From DATKYV01 sp035528275 (GTDB lineage: Bacteria > Acidobacteriota > Terriglobia > UBA7540): a stretch of 6,578 nt of DNA. The first letter of the stretch is position 1. Each line of letters starts with the position of its first letter. The notes under the pieces were generated by a model. It searched no databases. It was not told the DNA's origin and was given only the letters and a program-made list of their open reading frames with translations. The stretch covers positions 1 through 6,578 of the forward strand of contig DATKYV010000342.1 of NCBI GenBank assembly GCA_035528275.1, given 5' to 3'. A program made the translations under genes and the position numbers. This document shows positions 1 through 6,417 of this stretch, one piece after another.

Positions 1-1473
1 GGCGTGGGCACGGTGGCGGCGGGAGTGGCGAAGGCACACGCCGACGTCATCCTCATCAGCGGGTATGACGGCGGCACCGGCGCCTCACCCGTCTCCTCCA
101 TCCGGCACGCCGGCATTCCCTGGGAGCTGGGACTTTCGGAGGCTCAGCAAGTGCTGGTGATGAACGACCTGCGCAGCCGCGTCCGCCTGCAAGTGGACGG
201 CAAGCTCGCCACCGGGCGCGATGTGGCGATTGCCGCTCTCTTCGGCGCCGAGGAATTCGGCTTTTCCACCGTGCCGCTGATTTCCCTGGGCTGCGTCATG
301 ATGCGCAAGTGCCACTTGAACACTTGCCCGGTGGGCATCGCCACGCAGGATCCCGAGTTGCGCAAGAAGTTCGCCGGCCAGCCGGAGCACGCCATTAATT
401 TCTTCTTTTACATCGCCGAAGAGCTGCGCGAGATCATGGCGCAACTGGGTTTCCGGAAAATGGACGAGATGGTCGGCCGCGTCGACTGCCTGCGCAAGCG
501 GCAGGATGTGGATCACTGGAAAGCGCGCGGCCTTGACTTCTCGTCGGTTCTCTACAACCCCCACGTGCCGGCGCGCGTGGGGCGTCGCTGCCTCATCAAG
601 CAGGACCACGGCCTGGAGAAGGCGCTCGACTACCTCTTGATCGACCATGCGCGCGAGGCGCTGGAAAATCGCACGCCGGTCTCCATCGCCCTCCCCATCC
701 GCAACGTTCACCGCACGGTGGGGACGATGCTGAGTGGAGAGATCGCGCGACGCTACGGCTCGGAGGGTCTGCCGGAGGACACGATTCGGTTCAAATTCAC
801 CGGCTCGGCGGGGCAGAGTTTTGGCGCTTTCCTGGCAAAAGGCGTAACCCTGGAACTGGAAGGCGATGCGAACGACTACACCGGCAAAGGACTTTCCGGC
901 GGGAAGCTGATCATCTATCCGCCCCGGACTTCCACCTTCCTGCCCGAGGAGAACATTCTGGTTGGGAACGTGGTCCTCTATGGTGCGACGGGCGGCGAGG
1001 CGTACTTCAACGGCATGGCGGGTGAGCGGTTCGCGGTGCGCAACTCCGGCGCCACCACGGTGATCGAAGGCGTTGGAGACCATGGCTGCGAGTACATGAC
1101 TCGCGGCACGGCCGTTATTCTGGGCAAGACGGGCAGGAATTTTGCCGCCGGCATGACGGGCGGCATCGCCTACGTGCTCGACGAGGTGGGTGATTTTGCC
1201 GGCGTGCGCTGCAACCGCGCCGGTGTCGACCTGGAGCCCGTCGTCGACCCCAAGGACATCGACCTGATTCAGTTGCTGATTGCCCGCCACGCCGAGCTTA
1301 CCGGCAGCCCGCGCGCCCGCTGGATTCTCGAGAATTGGGAGACCATGCTCCCCAAGTTCACAAAAATCTTCCCGCACGAGTACAAGCGCGTGCTGGGAAT
1401 CCCGCGAGTTTCCGAAGCGTTGATCGCCGCACCGCCGGCTTCGCGCCCGGGCCGTGAGGTCCTCCATGGGTAA
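1..1473 (+). CDS. gltB: Glutamate synthase [NADPH] large (alpha) subunit, C-terminal third, 5'-truncated by the window edge
   Basis: This large subunit of GOGAT transfers the amide nitrogen of glutamine to 2-oxoglutarate, giving two glutamates, in the cytoplasm with GltD. The frame is open from base 1, so 490 residues of a family usually near 1500 are visible; the GTG at base 4 is an internal valine, not a start. The fragment opens inside the FMN-binding synthase barrel, where SGYDGGTGASP is a GOGAT signature. Three cysteines at fragment residues 98, 104 and 109 (spacing C-x5-C-x4-C) match the [3Fe-4S] cluster ligands of the family. From about residue 230 to 420 comes the glycine-rich GXGXG beta-helix domain, including GSAGQSFG at 268-275. 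The N-terminal glutaminase domain and most of the synthase domain lie outside the window. The stop codon overlaps the start of gltD by 8 bases. No frameshift or missing ligand is seen. Confidence 0.97.
   Translation, partial: GVGTVAAGVAKAHADVILISGYDGGTGASPVSSIRHAGIPWELGLSEAQQVLVMNDLRSRVRLQVDGKLATGRDVAIAALFGAEEFGFSTVPLISLGCVMMRKCHLNTCPVGIATQDPELRKKFAGQPEHAINFFFYIAEELREIMAQLGFRKMDEMVGRVDCLRKRQDVDHWKARGLDFSSVLYNPHVPARVGRRCLIKQDHGLEKALDYLLIDHAREALENRTPVSIALPIRNVHRTVGTMLSGEIARRYGSEGLPEDTIRFKFTGSAGQSFGAFLAKGVTLELEGDANDYTGKGLSGGKLIIYPPRTSTFLPEENILVGNVVLYGATGGEAYFNGMAGERFAVRNSGATTVIEGVGDHGCEYMTRGTAVILGKTGRNFAAGMTGGIAYVLDEVGDFAGVRCNRAGVDLEPVVDPKDIDLIQLLIARHAELTGSPRARWILENWETMLPKFTKIFPHEYKRVLGIPRVSEALIAAPPASRPGREVLHG
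1456..1468 (+). promoter_or_regulatory. gltD ribosome binding site inside the gltB 3' end
   Basis: GAGG at 1456-1459 lies 6 bases before the ATG at 1466, within the last codons of gltB. It decides the start in favour of 1466; the GTG at 1454 lies just upstream of this site and has no comparable one of its own. Confidence 0.6.
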
Positions 1474-2881
1474 GGTGACCGGCTTCAAGGAGTACACGCG
1501 CGAAATGCCCGTGCGCCGGGACGTCGCCGAGCGCATCAACGACTACTTCGAAGTCTACCAGGAGTTCCCGAAGAGCAAGCTGCGCACTCAGGCGGCCCGC
1601 TGCATGGATTGTGGCGTTCCCTTCTGCCACACCGGTTGCCCGCTCAACAACATTATCCCGGATTGGAACGATCTTGCTTACCGCGACCGCTGGAAAGAAG
1701 CGATCCGAGTTCTCCATTTCACAAACAACTTCCCGGAATTCACGGGCCGCATCTGTCCCGCGCCGTGCGAGGCGGCGTGTGTGCTGGGCATCAACGAGCC
1801 CCCCGTCACCATCAAGCAGATCGAGAAGACCATCATCGAGCACGCCTTCCGCGAGGGCTGGATCGTTCCCGAGCCGCCATTGTATCTGACGGGCAAGCGC
1901 GTGGCCGTGGTGGGATCGGGGCCGGCGGGACTGGCGGCGGCCCAGCAACTGGCTCGCGCCGGACATTCCGTGACGGTGTTTGAAAAAGCCGACCGCATCG
2001 GCGGGCTGCTGCGTTACGGTATCCCCGACTTCAAGCTGGAAAAATACGTCGTCGACCGCCGGCTCCACCAGATGGAAGCCGAGGGCGTCAAATTCCAGAC
2101 CAGTGCCCACGTGGGCCACAACGTGCCGGCGGAGGATTTGCGGAAGGAATTCGACGCCATTCTGCTGGCCGGGGGAGCTGAAAGCCCGCGCAATCTGAAC
2201 GTCCCCGGGCGGGAACTGAAGGGCATCCATTTCGCGATGCAATACCTGCCGCAGCAGAACCGCGTGGTCGCGGGCGACCGCGTGGCGAACCAGATTCTGG
2301 CCACCGGCAAGCGCGTGGTGATCGTCGGCGGCGGCGACACGGGCGCCGACTGCCTGGGCACCGCGCACCGGCAGAAGCCGGCCTCCGTTCACCAGTTTGA
2401 AATCATGCCCATGCCCCCGCCGGAACGCTCGCCCGGCACGCCTTGGCCTCTGTGGCCGCTCCAGTTGCGTACCGAGAGCGCCCACGAGGAAGGCGGCATC
2501 CGCGATTGGTCCATCAACACCTCGCACTTCACGGGCGACGAAAACGGCAACGTGAAGAAGCTCCACGCCATCCGCGTCGGGCCTCCGCCGAAATTCGAGG
2601 CGATTCCCGGGACCGAATTCGCCCTCGACGTGGACTTGGTCCTGCTCGCCATGGGCTTTACGGGGCCGGTACGGAACGGCATGATCGAGCAGTTCGGTCT
2701 CAAGCTCACCGAGCGCGGCAACGTCGCGACGGATGAAAACTATATGACTTCCGTCCCCGGCATCTTCGCGGCCGGCGACGCGCGCCGCGGCCAGTCGCTG
2801 GTTGTCTGGGCCATCAGCGAAGGCCGCCAAGCCGCCCGCGCCCTCGACCGGTTCCTCATGGGCAAGACCTCCCTGCAATAG
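1466..2881 (+). CDS. gltD: Glutamate synthase [NADPH] small (beta) subunit
   Basis: GltD oxidises NADPH through FAD and passes electrons by iron-sulfur clusters to GltB. I chose the ATG at 1466 over the in-frame GTG at 1454 because the product then begins MGKVTGF like the family, and GAGG at 1456-1459 sits 6 bases upstream as a ribosome binding site. The protein has 471 residues, normal for GltD. The N-terminal domain carries cysteines 46, 49, 54, 58 and then 97, 101, 105, the pattern of the two [4Fe-4S] clusters. GSGPAG at 150-155 is the FAD dinucleotide fold and GGGDTG at 288-293 the NADPH fold. AGDARRG at 436-442 is the second FAD contact. Its start overlaps the gltB stop, which suggests translational coupling and a 1:1 subunit supply. 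Related beta-subunit-like oxidoreductases exist, but adjacency to gltB makes GltD the clear call. Confidence 0.97.
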   Translation: MGKVTGFKEYTREMPVRRDVAERINDYFEVYQEFPKSKLRTQAARCMDCGVPFCHTGCPLNNIIPDWNDLAYRDRWKEAIRVLHFTNNFPEFTGRICPAPCEAACVLGINEPPVTIKQIEKTIIEHAFREGWIVPEPPLYLTGKRVAVVGSGPAGLAAAQQLARAGHSVTVFEKADRIGGLLRYGIPDFKLEKYVVDRRLHQMEAEGVKFQTSAHVGHNVPAEDLRKEFDAILLAGGAESPRNLNVPGRELKGIHFAMQYLPQQNRVVAGDRVANQILATGKRVVIVGGGDTGADCLGTAHRQKPASVHQFEIMPMPPPERSPGTPWPLWPLQLRTESAHEEGGIRDWSINTSHFTGDENGNVKKLHAIRVGPPPKFEAIPGTEFALDVDLVLLAMGFTGPVRNGMIEQFGLKLTERGNVATDENYMTSVPGIFAAGDARRGQSLVVWAISEGRQAARALDRFLMGKTSLQ

Positions 2882-2892
2882 TCGGAAGTTGG

Positions 2893-3627
2893 TCAGTTCG
2901 CCGTCGCACGCGCTGAATCGTTTGGTGTGGGGCCCGCCTGCACCCTCGCCATAACCTCGGCGCGGATGAGTTCGCATTGGGAAAATGTGAAGAGCAGTTG
3001 TCCTTGACTGGCGCGCTTTAATTCGTCACGGCCCAGGTGCGCGCGCATGACGCCCACCGAAGAGTGCTGGTTGGGACCCAGCAACAGGTGCCCTATTTCG
3101 TGTGCCAGTGCGCAAGCGAGGACTTGGCTTGGCGAGGCAATCCGGCTTTTGGCGAGCTCTTCAACGCGGTGAAAGAAAACCCAGGCACTGGAAGCAAAAC
3201 CGCCTTGGGAAGGCAAGGCTAGACCGAGTCTCTCTCGTGGCGACCGGAGACGGGCTGCCATCGAGCGGGGAAGAATTCGGACATCGACCCCGGCGGGACC
3301 CAGGAGTTGCGCGCAGGTCGGAAACGCCTCCTCTTCTGCGTGAGAAGTGGGGCAGTCCTGCCACCTCGTCTCGATTCCTGCTTCGCGGAAGATTGTCGAG
3401 GCTTCCTCCTCCGCCCGTGCCAGTGTCCCCCGCGAGACCCCCGCATAGTTGTAAACGCGCACGGTGATTTCCAGATCCTCATTTACTTCGCCAGCCACTT
3501 GTGCCCTGGCTGAACTCAGCGAGCTGAAGCTCAAGGAACATCCCAAAACCAATAGTCCTGTAAACCACGAACACCGACGCGCCAGCCCCGGGTCCCTAGC
3601 CTCGAGTTCCCCTTCTGTCCTGCTCAT
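2893..3627 (-). CDS. Secreted putative zinc-metalloprotease-like protein with HEIGH motif (hypothetical)
   Basis: A 244-residue protein of unproven function. The start is the ATG at 3627-3625 (MSRTEG), preceded by a strong GGAGGAGG ribosome binding site ending 5 bases upstream; the upstream GTG at 3642 would place that site inside the gene. An N-terminal export signal is visible: RR at 17-18, a hydrophobic stretch about 21-35, and SARA before a likely cleavage after residue 42. An alternative lipobox ending at Cys30 is weaker because hydrophobic sequence continues past it. HEIGH at 176-180, followed by H188 and M194, resembles the HExxH zinc motif, third ligand and Met-turn of matrixins, but the third histidine is two residues further than the classic HExxHxxGxxH. 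Cys92 and Cys105 could form a disulfide outside the cytoplasm. I infer an exported zinc protein, possibly a peptidase. It converges on gltD and is divergent from the membrane regulator gene. Confidence 0.82.
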   Translation of the reverse strand: MSRTEGELEARDPGLARRCSWFTGLLVLGCSLSFSSLSSARAQVAGEVNEDLEITVRVYNYAGVSRGTLARAEEEASTIFREAGIETRWQDCPTSHAEEEAFPTCAQLLGPAGVDVRILPRSMAARLRSPRERLGLALPSQGGFASSAWVFFHRVEELAKSRIASPSQVLACALAHEIGHLLLGPNQHSSVGVMRAHLGRDELKRASQGQLLFTFSQCELIRAEVMARVQAGPTPNDSARATAN

Positions 3628-3632
3628 GTCGT

Positions 3633-3640
3633 CCTCCTCC
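3633..3640 (-). promoter_or_regulatory. Strong Shine-Dalgarno for the HEIGH-motif protein
   Basis: Read on the minus strand this is GGAGGAGG, with its last GGAGG 5 bases before the ATG at 3627. It moves the start five codons downstream of the longest open frame. Confidence 0.7.
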
Positions 3641-3709
3641 ACGGGCTGCGTGGTGAGGCCGACCTTGTGTCAGGCGAGCGCGTACCTCAATACCGGGGGA
3701 ATAGCGTGA

Positions 3710-3731
3710 TGGGAAAACGCTGGGGAAACGC
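3710..3731. repeat. Tandem 11-bp direct repeat, candidate operator
   Basis: TGGGAAAACGC at 3710-3720 is followed immediately by TGGGGAAACGC at 3721-3731, two 11-mers that differ at one base. A looser relative, GGGGAATAGCG, lies at 3696-3706. A short inverted repeat AGCGT-N9-ACGCT (3703-3721) overlaps the first copy. OmpR/PhoB-family winged-helix proteins commonly bind direct repeats one helical turn apart. The gene starting at 3856 encodes such a domain, so autoregulation is a reasonable inference, not a demonstrated fact. Confidence 0.45.
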
Positions 3732-3785
3732 CAAGTGGTCGGGATTCAGAGCGTTACAGGCTGAGGTGACACATCCAAAGAGCCC

Positions 3786-3814
3786 TTTGGGGCGGGCCGC
3801 TTGAGTGGTAGAAT
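3786..3814 (+). promoter_or_regulatory. Predicted extended -10 promoter for the membrane regulator
   Basis: TGGTAGAAT contains an extended -10 (TG-N-TAGAAT, hexamer at 3809-3814). A weak -35, TTTGGG at 3786-3791, lies 17 bases upstream. The predicted transcription start near 3821 gives a leader of about 35 bases before the ATG at 3856. The -35 is poor, which fits a promoter needing an activator or relying on the extended -10. Confidence 0.45.
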
Positions 3815-3837
3815 AACCCCAACCTCACGGCCCTTCC

Positions 3838-3854
3838 GGGGAGGAGGACTCCCC
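3838..3854 (+). promoter_or_regulatory. Ribosome binding site of the membrane regulator, in a potential hairpin
   Basis: GGGGAGGAGG (3838-3847) is the Shine-Dalgarno, its last GGAGG ending 8 bases before the ATG at 3856. GGGGAG (3838-3843) can pair with CTCCCC (3849-3854) around a 5-base loop, which would partly mask the site and could limit translation. Confidence 0.45.
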
Positions 3855-3855
3855 C

Positions 3856-6012
3856 ATGGTGCAGCCGACACCCTCAAGCCCGCGCATCATTCGATTCGGG
3901 ATTTTCGAACTGGACCCTCGGGCAGGAGAGCTGCGCAAGCTGGGGATGAAGGTCAAGCTCCAGGAACAACCCTTCGAAGTCCTGGTAATGCTTCTGGAGC
4001 GCCCGGGCGAGGTGGTGACACGGGAGGAAATCCAGCAGAAGCTCTGGCCCGCCGACACCTTTGTGGACTTCGAGCACGGCATCAACGCTGCGGTGAAGCG
4101 TCTGCGCGAGGCGCTGGACGATTCGGCAGACAATCCTCGCTTTGTTGAGACCCTGGCGCGCCGGGGGTATCGGTTCATTTACCCTGTAGCGGCGATGTCC
4201 TCATCGCCGGTCGGCGGCGGGGACGTCGCCGCTACAGCGACAGTAGGGGCGGGCTCGGGCCGCTCGGGGGAGGGCAAGATCTTCCCCTACAAGTCCGTCT
4301 TGCTGGGCCTCGTTGTGATCGTTCTGGTCACCGCCGGGGCGGTCTGGTATCGCTCGTCCCGATCCGTTTCGAATCCGCCTTTGCCCGTGATGAAGACCAT
4401 TCCGTTTACGAGCTTTCCGGGGCGAGAAGTCGATGCAGGATTTTCCCCTGATGGCAAGCAAGTAGCCTTTGTCCATCTCCAGGAGATCTACCTTCAGATA
4501 ATCGGAACGGACAGCCCTGTGCGTCTCACACGCGGTGGAACTCCCGCTTGGTCACCTGATGGTCGGCATATCGCCGTCATTCGCGGCACGCAAGATAAGG
4601 CGGAGATTTACCTCATTCCTGCCCTTGGCGGTCCGGAGCGCAAGCTGCACACGCTGAACTGGGGAAAGGACTTCTGGGGTTGGAGTTTCGTGAGCTGGTC
4701 CCCGGACGGTAAATACTTGGCGTTCCCGGACAGAGAGCTGGGTGAGAAGCAGTTCAGTATCTTCCTGCTCTCAATTGCCACCCTCAAACCCCACCGATTG
4801 GTTTCCCCGTCGGCTCTCGACTTCTACGTCGATCAGCCCCGGTTCTCGCCCGAGGGAAAGACGTTGGCATTTGTCCGATCTGGTGGCTTTGCGGTGCAAG
4901 ATATCTACCTCGTCTCACTTGCGGGCGGCGAACCCTGGCGCCTCACCTTTGATGGTCGCTGGATTTGGGGATTGAATTGGACCCCGGACGGCAAATACAT
5001 CCTCTATTCGTCGGACCGCAACCGAGGAACCGACTGCCTGTGGAAGGTTCCAGTCTCTGGCGGCGAGCCCGAGCGTTTGCCCGTGGGCGAAGACAACGCC
5101 TATGGACCCGCTATTTCACCCGACGGACGCCGCTTGGCCTACTCACAAAAGTACTGGGAGACCAACATCTATCGCATCGCGGGGCCTTGCTCGGGCGGCC
5201 TTGCGGGCACACCCCTCAAGCTGATCAGCTCTTCACGTGCGCAAACCGCGCCGCAATACTCGCCGGACGGAAGGAAGATTGCGTTCGTCTCCAACCGTAC
5301 CGGAAGCTACGAGGTCTGGGTTTGCGATAGCGACGGATCGAATACAATGCAGTTGACGTCGATGGGCGGCACGCTGGGAGGCGGCAATCCCCACTGGTCA
5401 CCCGACGGGCGGGAGATTGCCTTTGATGCGCGAGGTGAGCGGAACAGCGACATCTATGTGATTAGTTCTGACGGGGGTCCGCCACGACGGCTGACCACCG
5501 ACCCCTCACACGAAATGGTGCCAACGTGGTCGCACGACGGCAGGTGGATCTACTTCGCCTCCAACCGGACCGGAAGCTGGCAGGTCTGGAAAATGCCGGC
5601 CAAGGGTGGCCGGGCTGTGCAAGTAACCCAGCATGGCGGTTTCGCCGCCTTGGAGTCCGTCGATGGCAATTCCCTTTACTACTCCAAGAGTCTCGACGTT
5701 CTTGGCAGCCTTTGGAAAGTCCCTGTGGGCGGCGGCGAGGAAGAGCCGGCGATTCCTGCTGCGAAGCTCTACACAGATTTAATGGTTCCTTGGGCTGTGC
5801 TGGAAGATGGCATCTGCTTTAACAACGAGGAAACAAGGGCCCTCGAGTTCTTCGACTTTGCCACGCGCCGCATAACGCGCAAGGCCTCACGCGAAGGGTC
5901 CGGCCCGTGGGGGGGAACCATCTCCGTCTCTCCCGATGGCCGATGGATTCTCTATTGTCAGGTGGACCGCAACGAAGAGGACATCATGCTGGTGGAGAAT
6001 TTCCGCTGGTAG
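3856..6012 (+). CDS. Membrane-anchored winged-helix regulator with TolB-like PD40 propeller
   Basis: A 718-residue predicted one-component regulator with CadC/ToxR-like topology. Residues about 10-110 form an OmpR/CadC-type winged-helix DNA-binding domain, with the family pattern running from FGIFELD through EVLVMLLERPGEVVTREEI to RRGYRFIYP. A Gly/Ala/Ser linker (about 111-145) precedes one hydrophobic helix at about 147-165, followed by WYRSSR. The remaining 550 residues lie presumably outside the cytoplasm and carry repeated PD40 signatures (SPDG or close variants) near 196, 232, 281, 330, 375, 420, 468, 514, 558 and 692, typical of TolB/WD40-like propeller blades. This suggests that ligand or protein binding by the propeller controls DNA binding. 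No kinase, receiver or enzymatic motif was seen. The ATG at 3856 follows a strong purine-rich ribosome binding site. A 54-base palindrome lies in frame at the linker. The ligand and target genes are unknown. Confidence 0.9.
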   Translation: MVQPTPSSPRIIRFGIFELDPRAGELRKLGMKVKLQEQPFEVLVMLLERPGEVVTREEIQQKLWPADTFVDFEHGINAAVKRLREALDDSADNPRFVETLARRGYRFIYPVAAMSSSPVGGGDVAATATVGAGSGRSGEGKIFPYKSVLLGLVVIVLVTAGAVWYRSSRSVSNPPLPVMKTIPFTSFPGREVDAGFSPDGKQVAFVHLQEIYLQIIGTDSPVRLTRGGTPAWSPDGRHIAVIRGTQDKAEIYLIPALGGPERKLHTLNWGKDFWGWSFVSWSPDGKYLAFPDRELGEKQFSIFLLSIATLKPHRLVSPSALDFYVDQPRFSPEGKTLAFVRSGGFAVQDIYLVSLAGGEPWRLTFDGRWIWGLNWTPDGKYILYSSDRNRGTDCLWKVPVSGGEPERLPVGEDNAYGPAISPDGRRLAYSQKYWETNIYRIAGPCSGGLAGTPLKLISSSRAQTAPQYSPDGRKIAFVSNRTGSYEVWVCDSDGSNTMQLTSMGGTLGGGNPHWSPDGREIAFDARGERNSDIYVISSDGGPPRRLTTDPSHEMVPTWSHDGRWIYFASNRTGSWQVWKMPAKGGRAVQVTQHGGFAALESVDGNSLYYSKSLDVLGSLWKVPVGGGEEEPAIPAAKLYTDLMVPWAVLEDGICFNNEETRALEFFDFATRRITRKASREGSGPWGGTISVSPDGRWILYCQVDRNEEDIMLVENFRW
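4184..4237. repeat. GTAG-ended palindromic REP-like element inside the regulator gene
   Basis: The arms CTGTAGCGGCGATGTCC (4184-4200) and GGACGTCGCCGCTACAG (4221-4237) are complementary over 17 bp except for one T-G pair. The 20-base loop can itself form a small hairpin (GCCG 4206-4209 with CGGC 4212-4215). The total of 54 bases is exactly 18 codons without a stop, and it encodes about residues 110-128, between the DNA-binding domain and the membrane helix. GTAG at the foot of a stem is typical of REP sequences recognised by RAYT transposases. No such transposase is in the window. Confidence 0.7.
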
Positions 6013-6022
6013 GCAGACTAGC

Positions 6023-6040
6023 GCCGCCCTTCCGGGCGGC
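6023..6040 (+). terminator. Terminator-like hairpin after the regulator gene
   Basis: GCCGCCC (6023-6029) and GGGCGGC (6034-6040) form a perfect 7-bp GC stem around a TTCC loop, starting 11 bases after the stop codon. No T-run follows, so it may act as a weak or factor-assisted terminator or protect the mRNA 3' end. Confidence 0.5.
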
Positions 6041-6059
6041 ACCGGCCCGGCTCAATCCC

Positions 6060-6088
6060 TTGACGAATCCCTCCCGCGGGTGTAGACT
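6060..6088 (+). promoter_or_regulatory. Predicted sigma70-type promoter with no gene visible downstream
   Basis: TTGACG (6060-6065) and TAGACT (6083-6088) are separated by exactly 17 bases, a good match to the housekeeping consensus. Transcription would start near 6095. No open frame follows within the window, so the product could be a small RNA or a long leader for a gene beyond the right edge. Confidence 0.45.
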
Positions 6089-6278
6089 ACTATCCTAGCC
6101 TAATTCTCCGGGGACGGCCGCATCCGTCGCCTCCCGGGTCAGGCTGGGAAAGGCCGCCGGCCACGGAACAGCGGCAAGTGCCCTGCGCACTCTGGAGACC
6201 GAGGATTGAATTCAAAGGTCGATAAAACGGGAAAACAAAGCCGCTAGGTGTATGAAAACACAGGGCAAGTTTCAGAAA

Positions 6279-6417
6279 CATGTAGCGCAACGCTTGCTTT
6301 CCAGTCCGTCAGCCCCCTCCCCCGGGCTTGCCGGGGTGGGCCAACGGACGGCTATTCCGCGGAGGTCGAACGCCACGGAAAAGCCGCAATCCGTCAGCTG
6401 ACGGACTGCGCTACATG
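6279..6417. repeat. Composite inverted-repeat (REP/BIME- or MITE-like) element
   Basis: Perfect 11-bp terminal inverted repeats, CATGTAGCGCA (6279-6289) and TGCGCTACATG (6407-6417), bound a 139-bp unit. AGTCCGTCAG (6303-6312) and CTGACGGACT (6398-6407) form a second, inner inverted pair. On the minus strand the right end reads GTAG followed directly by a 26-base imperfect palindrome (6410-6385) whose core TCCGTCAG/CTGACGGA is perfect. Inner stems are CCCCGG/CCGGGG (6320-6325, 6331-6336) and CGGCTATTCCG (6349-6359) with CGGAAAAGCCG (6376-6386), one mismatch. There is no open reading frame for a transposase, so it is non-autonomous if mobile. Confidence 0.7.

Larger units (their letters stand above)
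3628..3855. promoter_or_regulatory. Divergent intergenic control region
   Basis: This 228-base stretch separates the leftward HEIGH-protein gene from the rightward regulator gene. It contains a tandem 11-bp direct repeat (3710-3731), a rightward extended -10 promoter (3786-3814) and purine-rich ribosome binding sites at both edges. I found no clear -35/-10 pair for the leftward gene. No small gene is supported here. Confidence 0.6.

Noticed and set aside
1454..1465. GTG at 1454 as the gltD start
   Set aside because: It lacks its own ribosome binding site, and the family N-terminus begins at the ATG at 1466, which has GAGG at the right distance.
85..2977. Very long minus-strand open frames opposite gltB and gltD (484 and 539 codons)
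   Set aside because: They lie antisense to two unmistakable genes in GC-rich DNA, where stop codons are rare in shadow frames. Their translations show low-complexity Arg/Ala/His/Val composition and no recognisable domain.
3037..3467. Plus-strand open frames opposite the HEIGH-motif gene
   Set aside because: They have no ribosome binding site or domain and overlap a minus-strand gene with signal peptide, motif and strong start.
3628..3642. GTG at 3642 as the start of the HEIGH-motif protein
   Set aside because: The extra codons are the GGAGGAGG ribosome binding site itself; the ATG at 3627 is correctly spaced from it.
6100..6205. Possible cobalamin riboswitch, because of GGGAA and GGAGACC strings
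   Set aside because: The conserved GCCACTG box and the paired context around these strings are absent, so the matches look accidental.
6261..6300. Resemblance of CACAGGGCAAG and following CGCAACGC to a c-di-GMP-I riboswitch
   Set aside because: The required GNRA-capped stem and the downstream GCC block are not in the right places, and the second half is explained by the terminal inverted repeat of the composite element.
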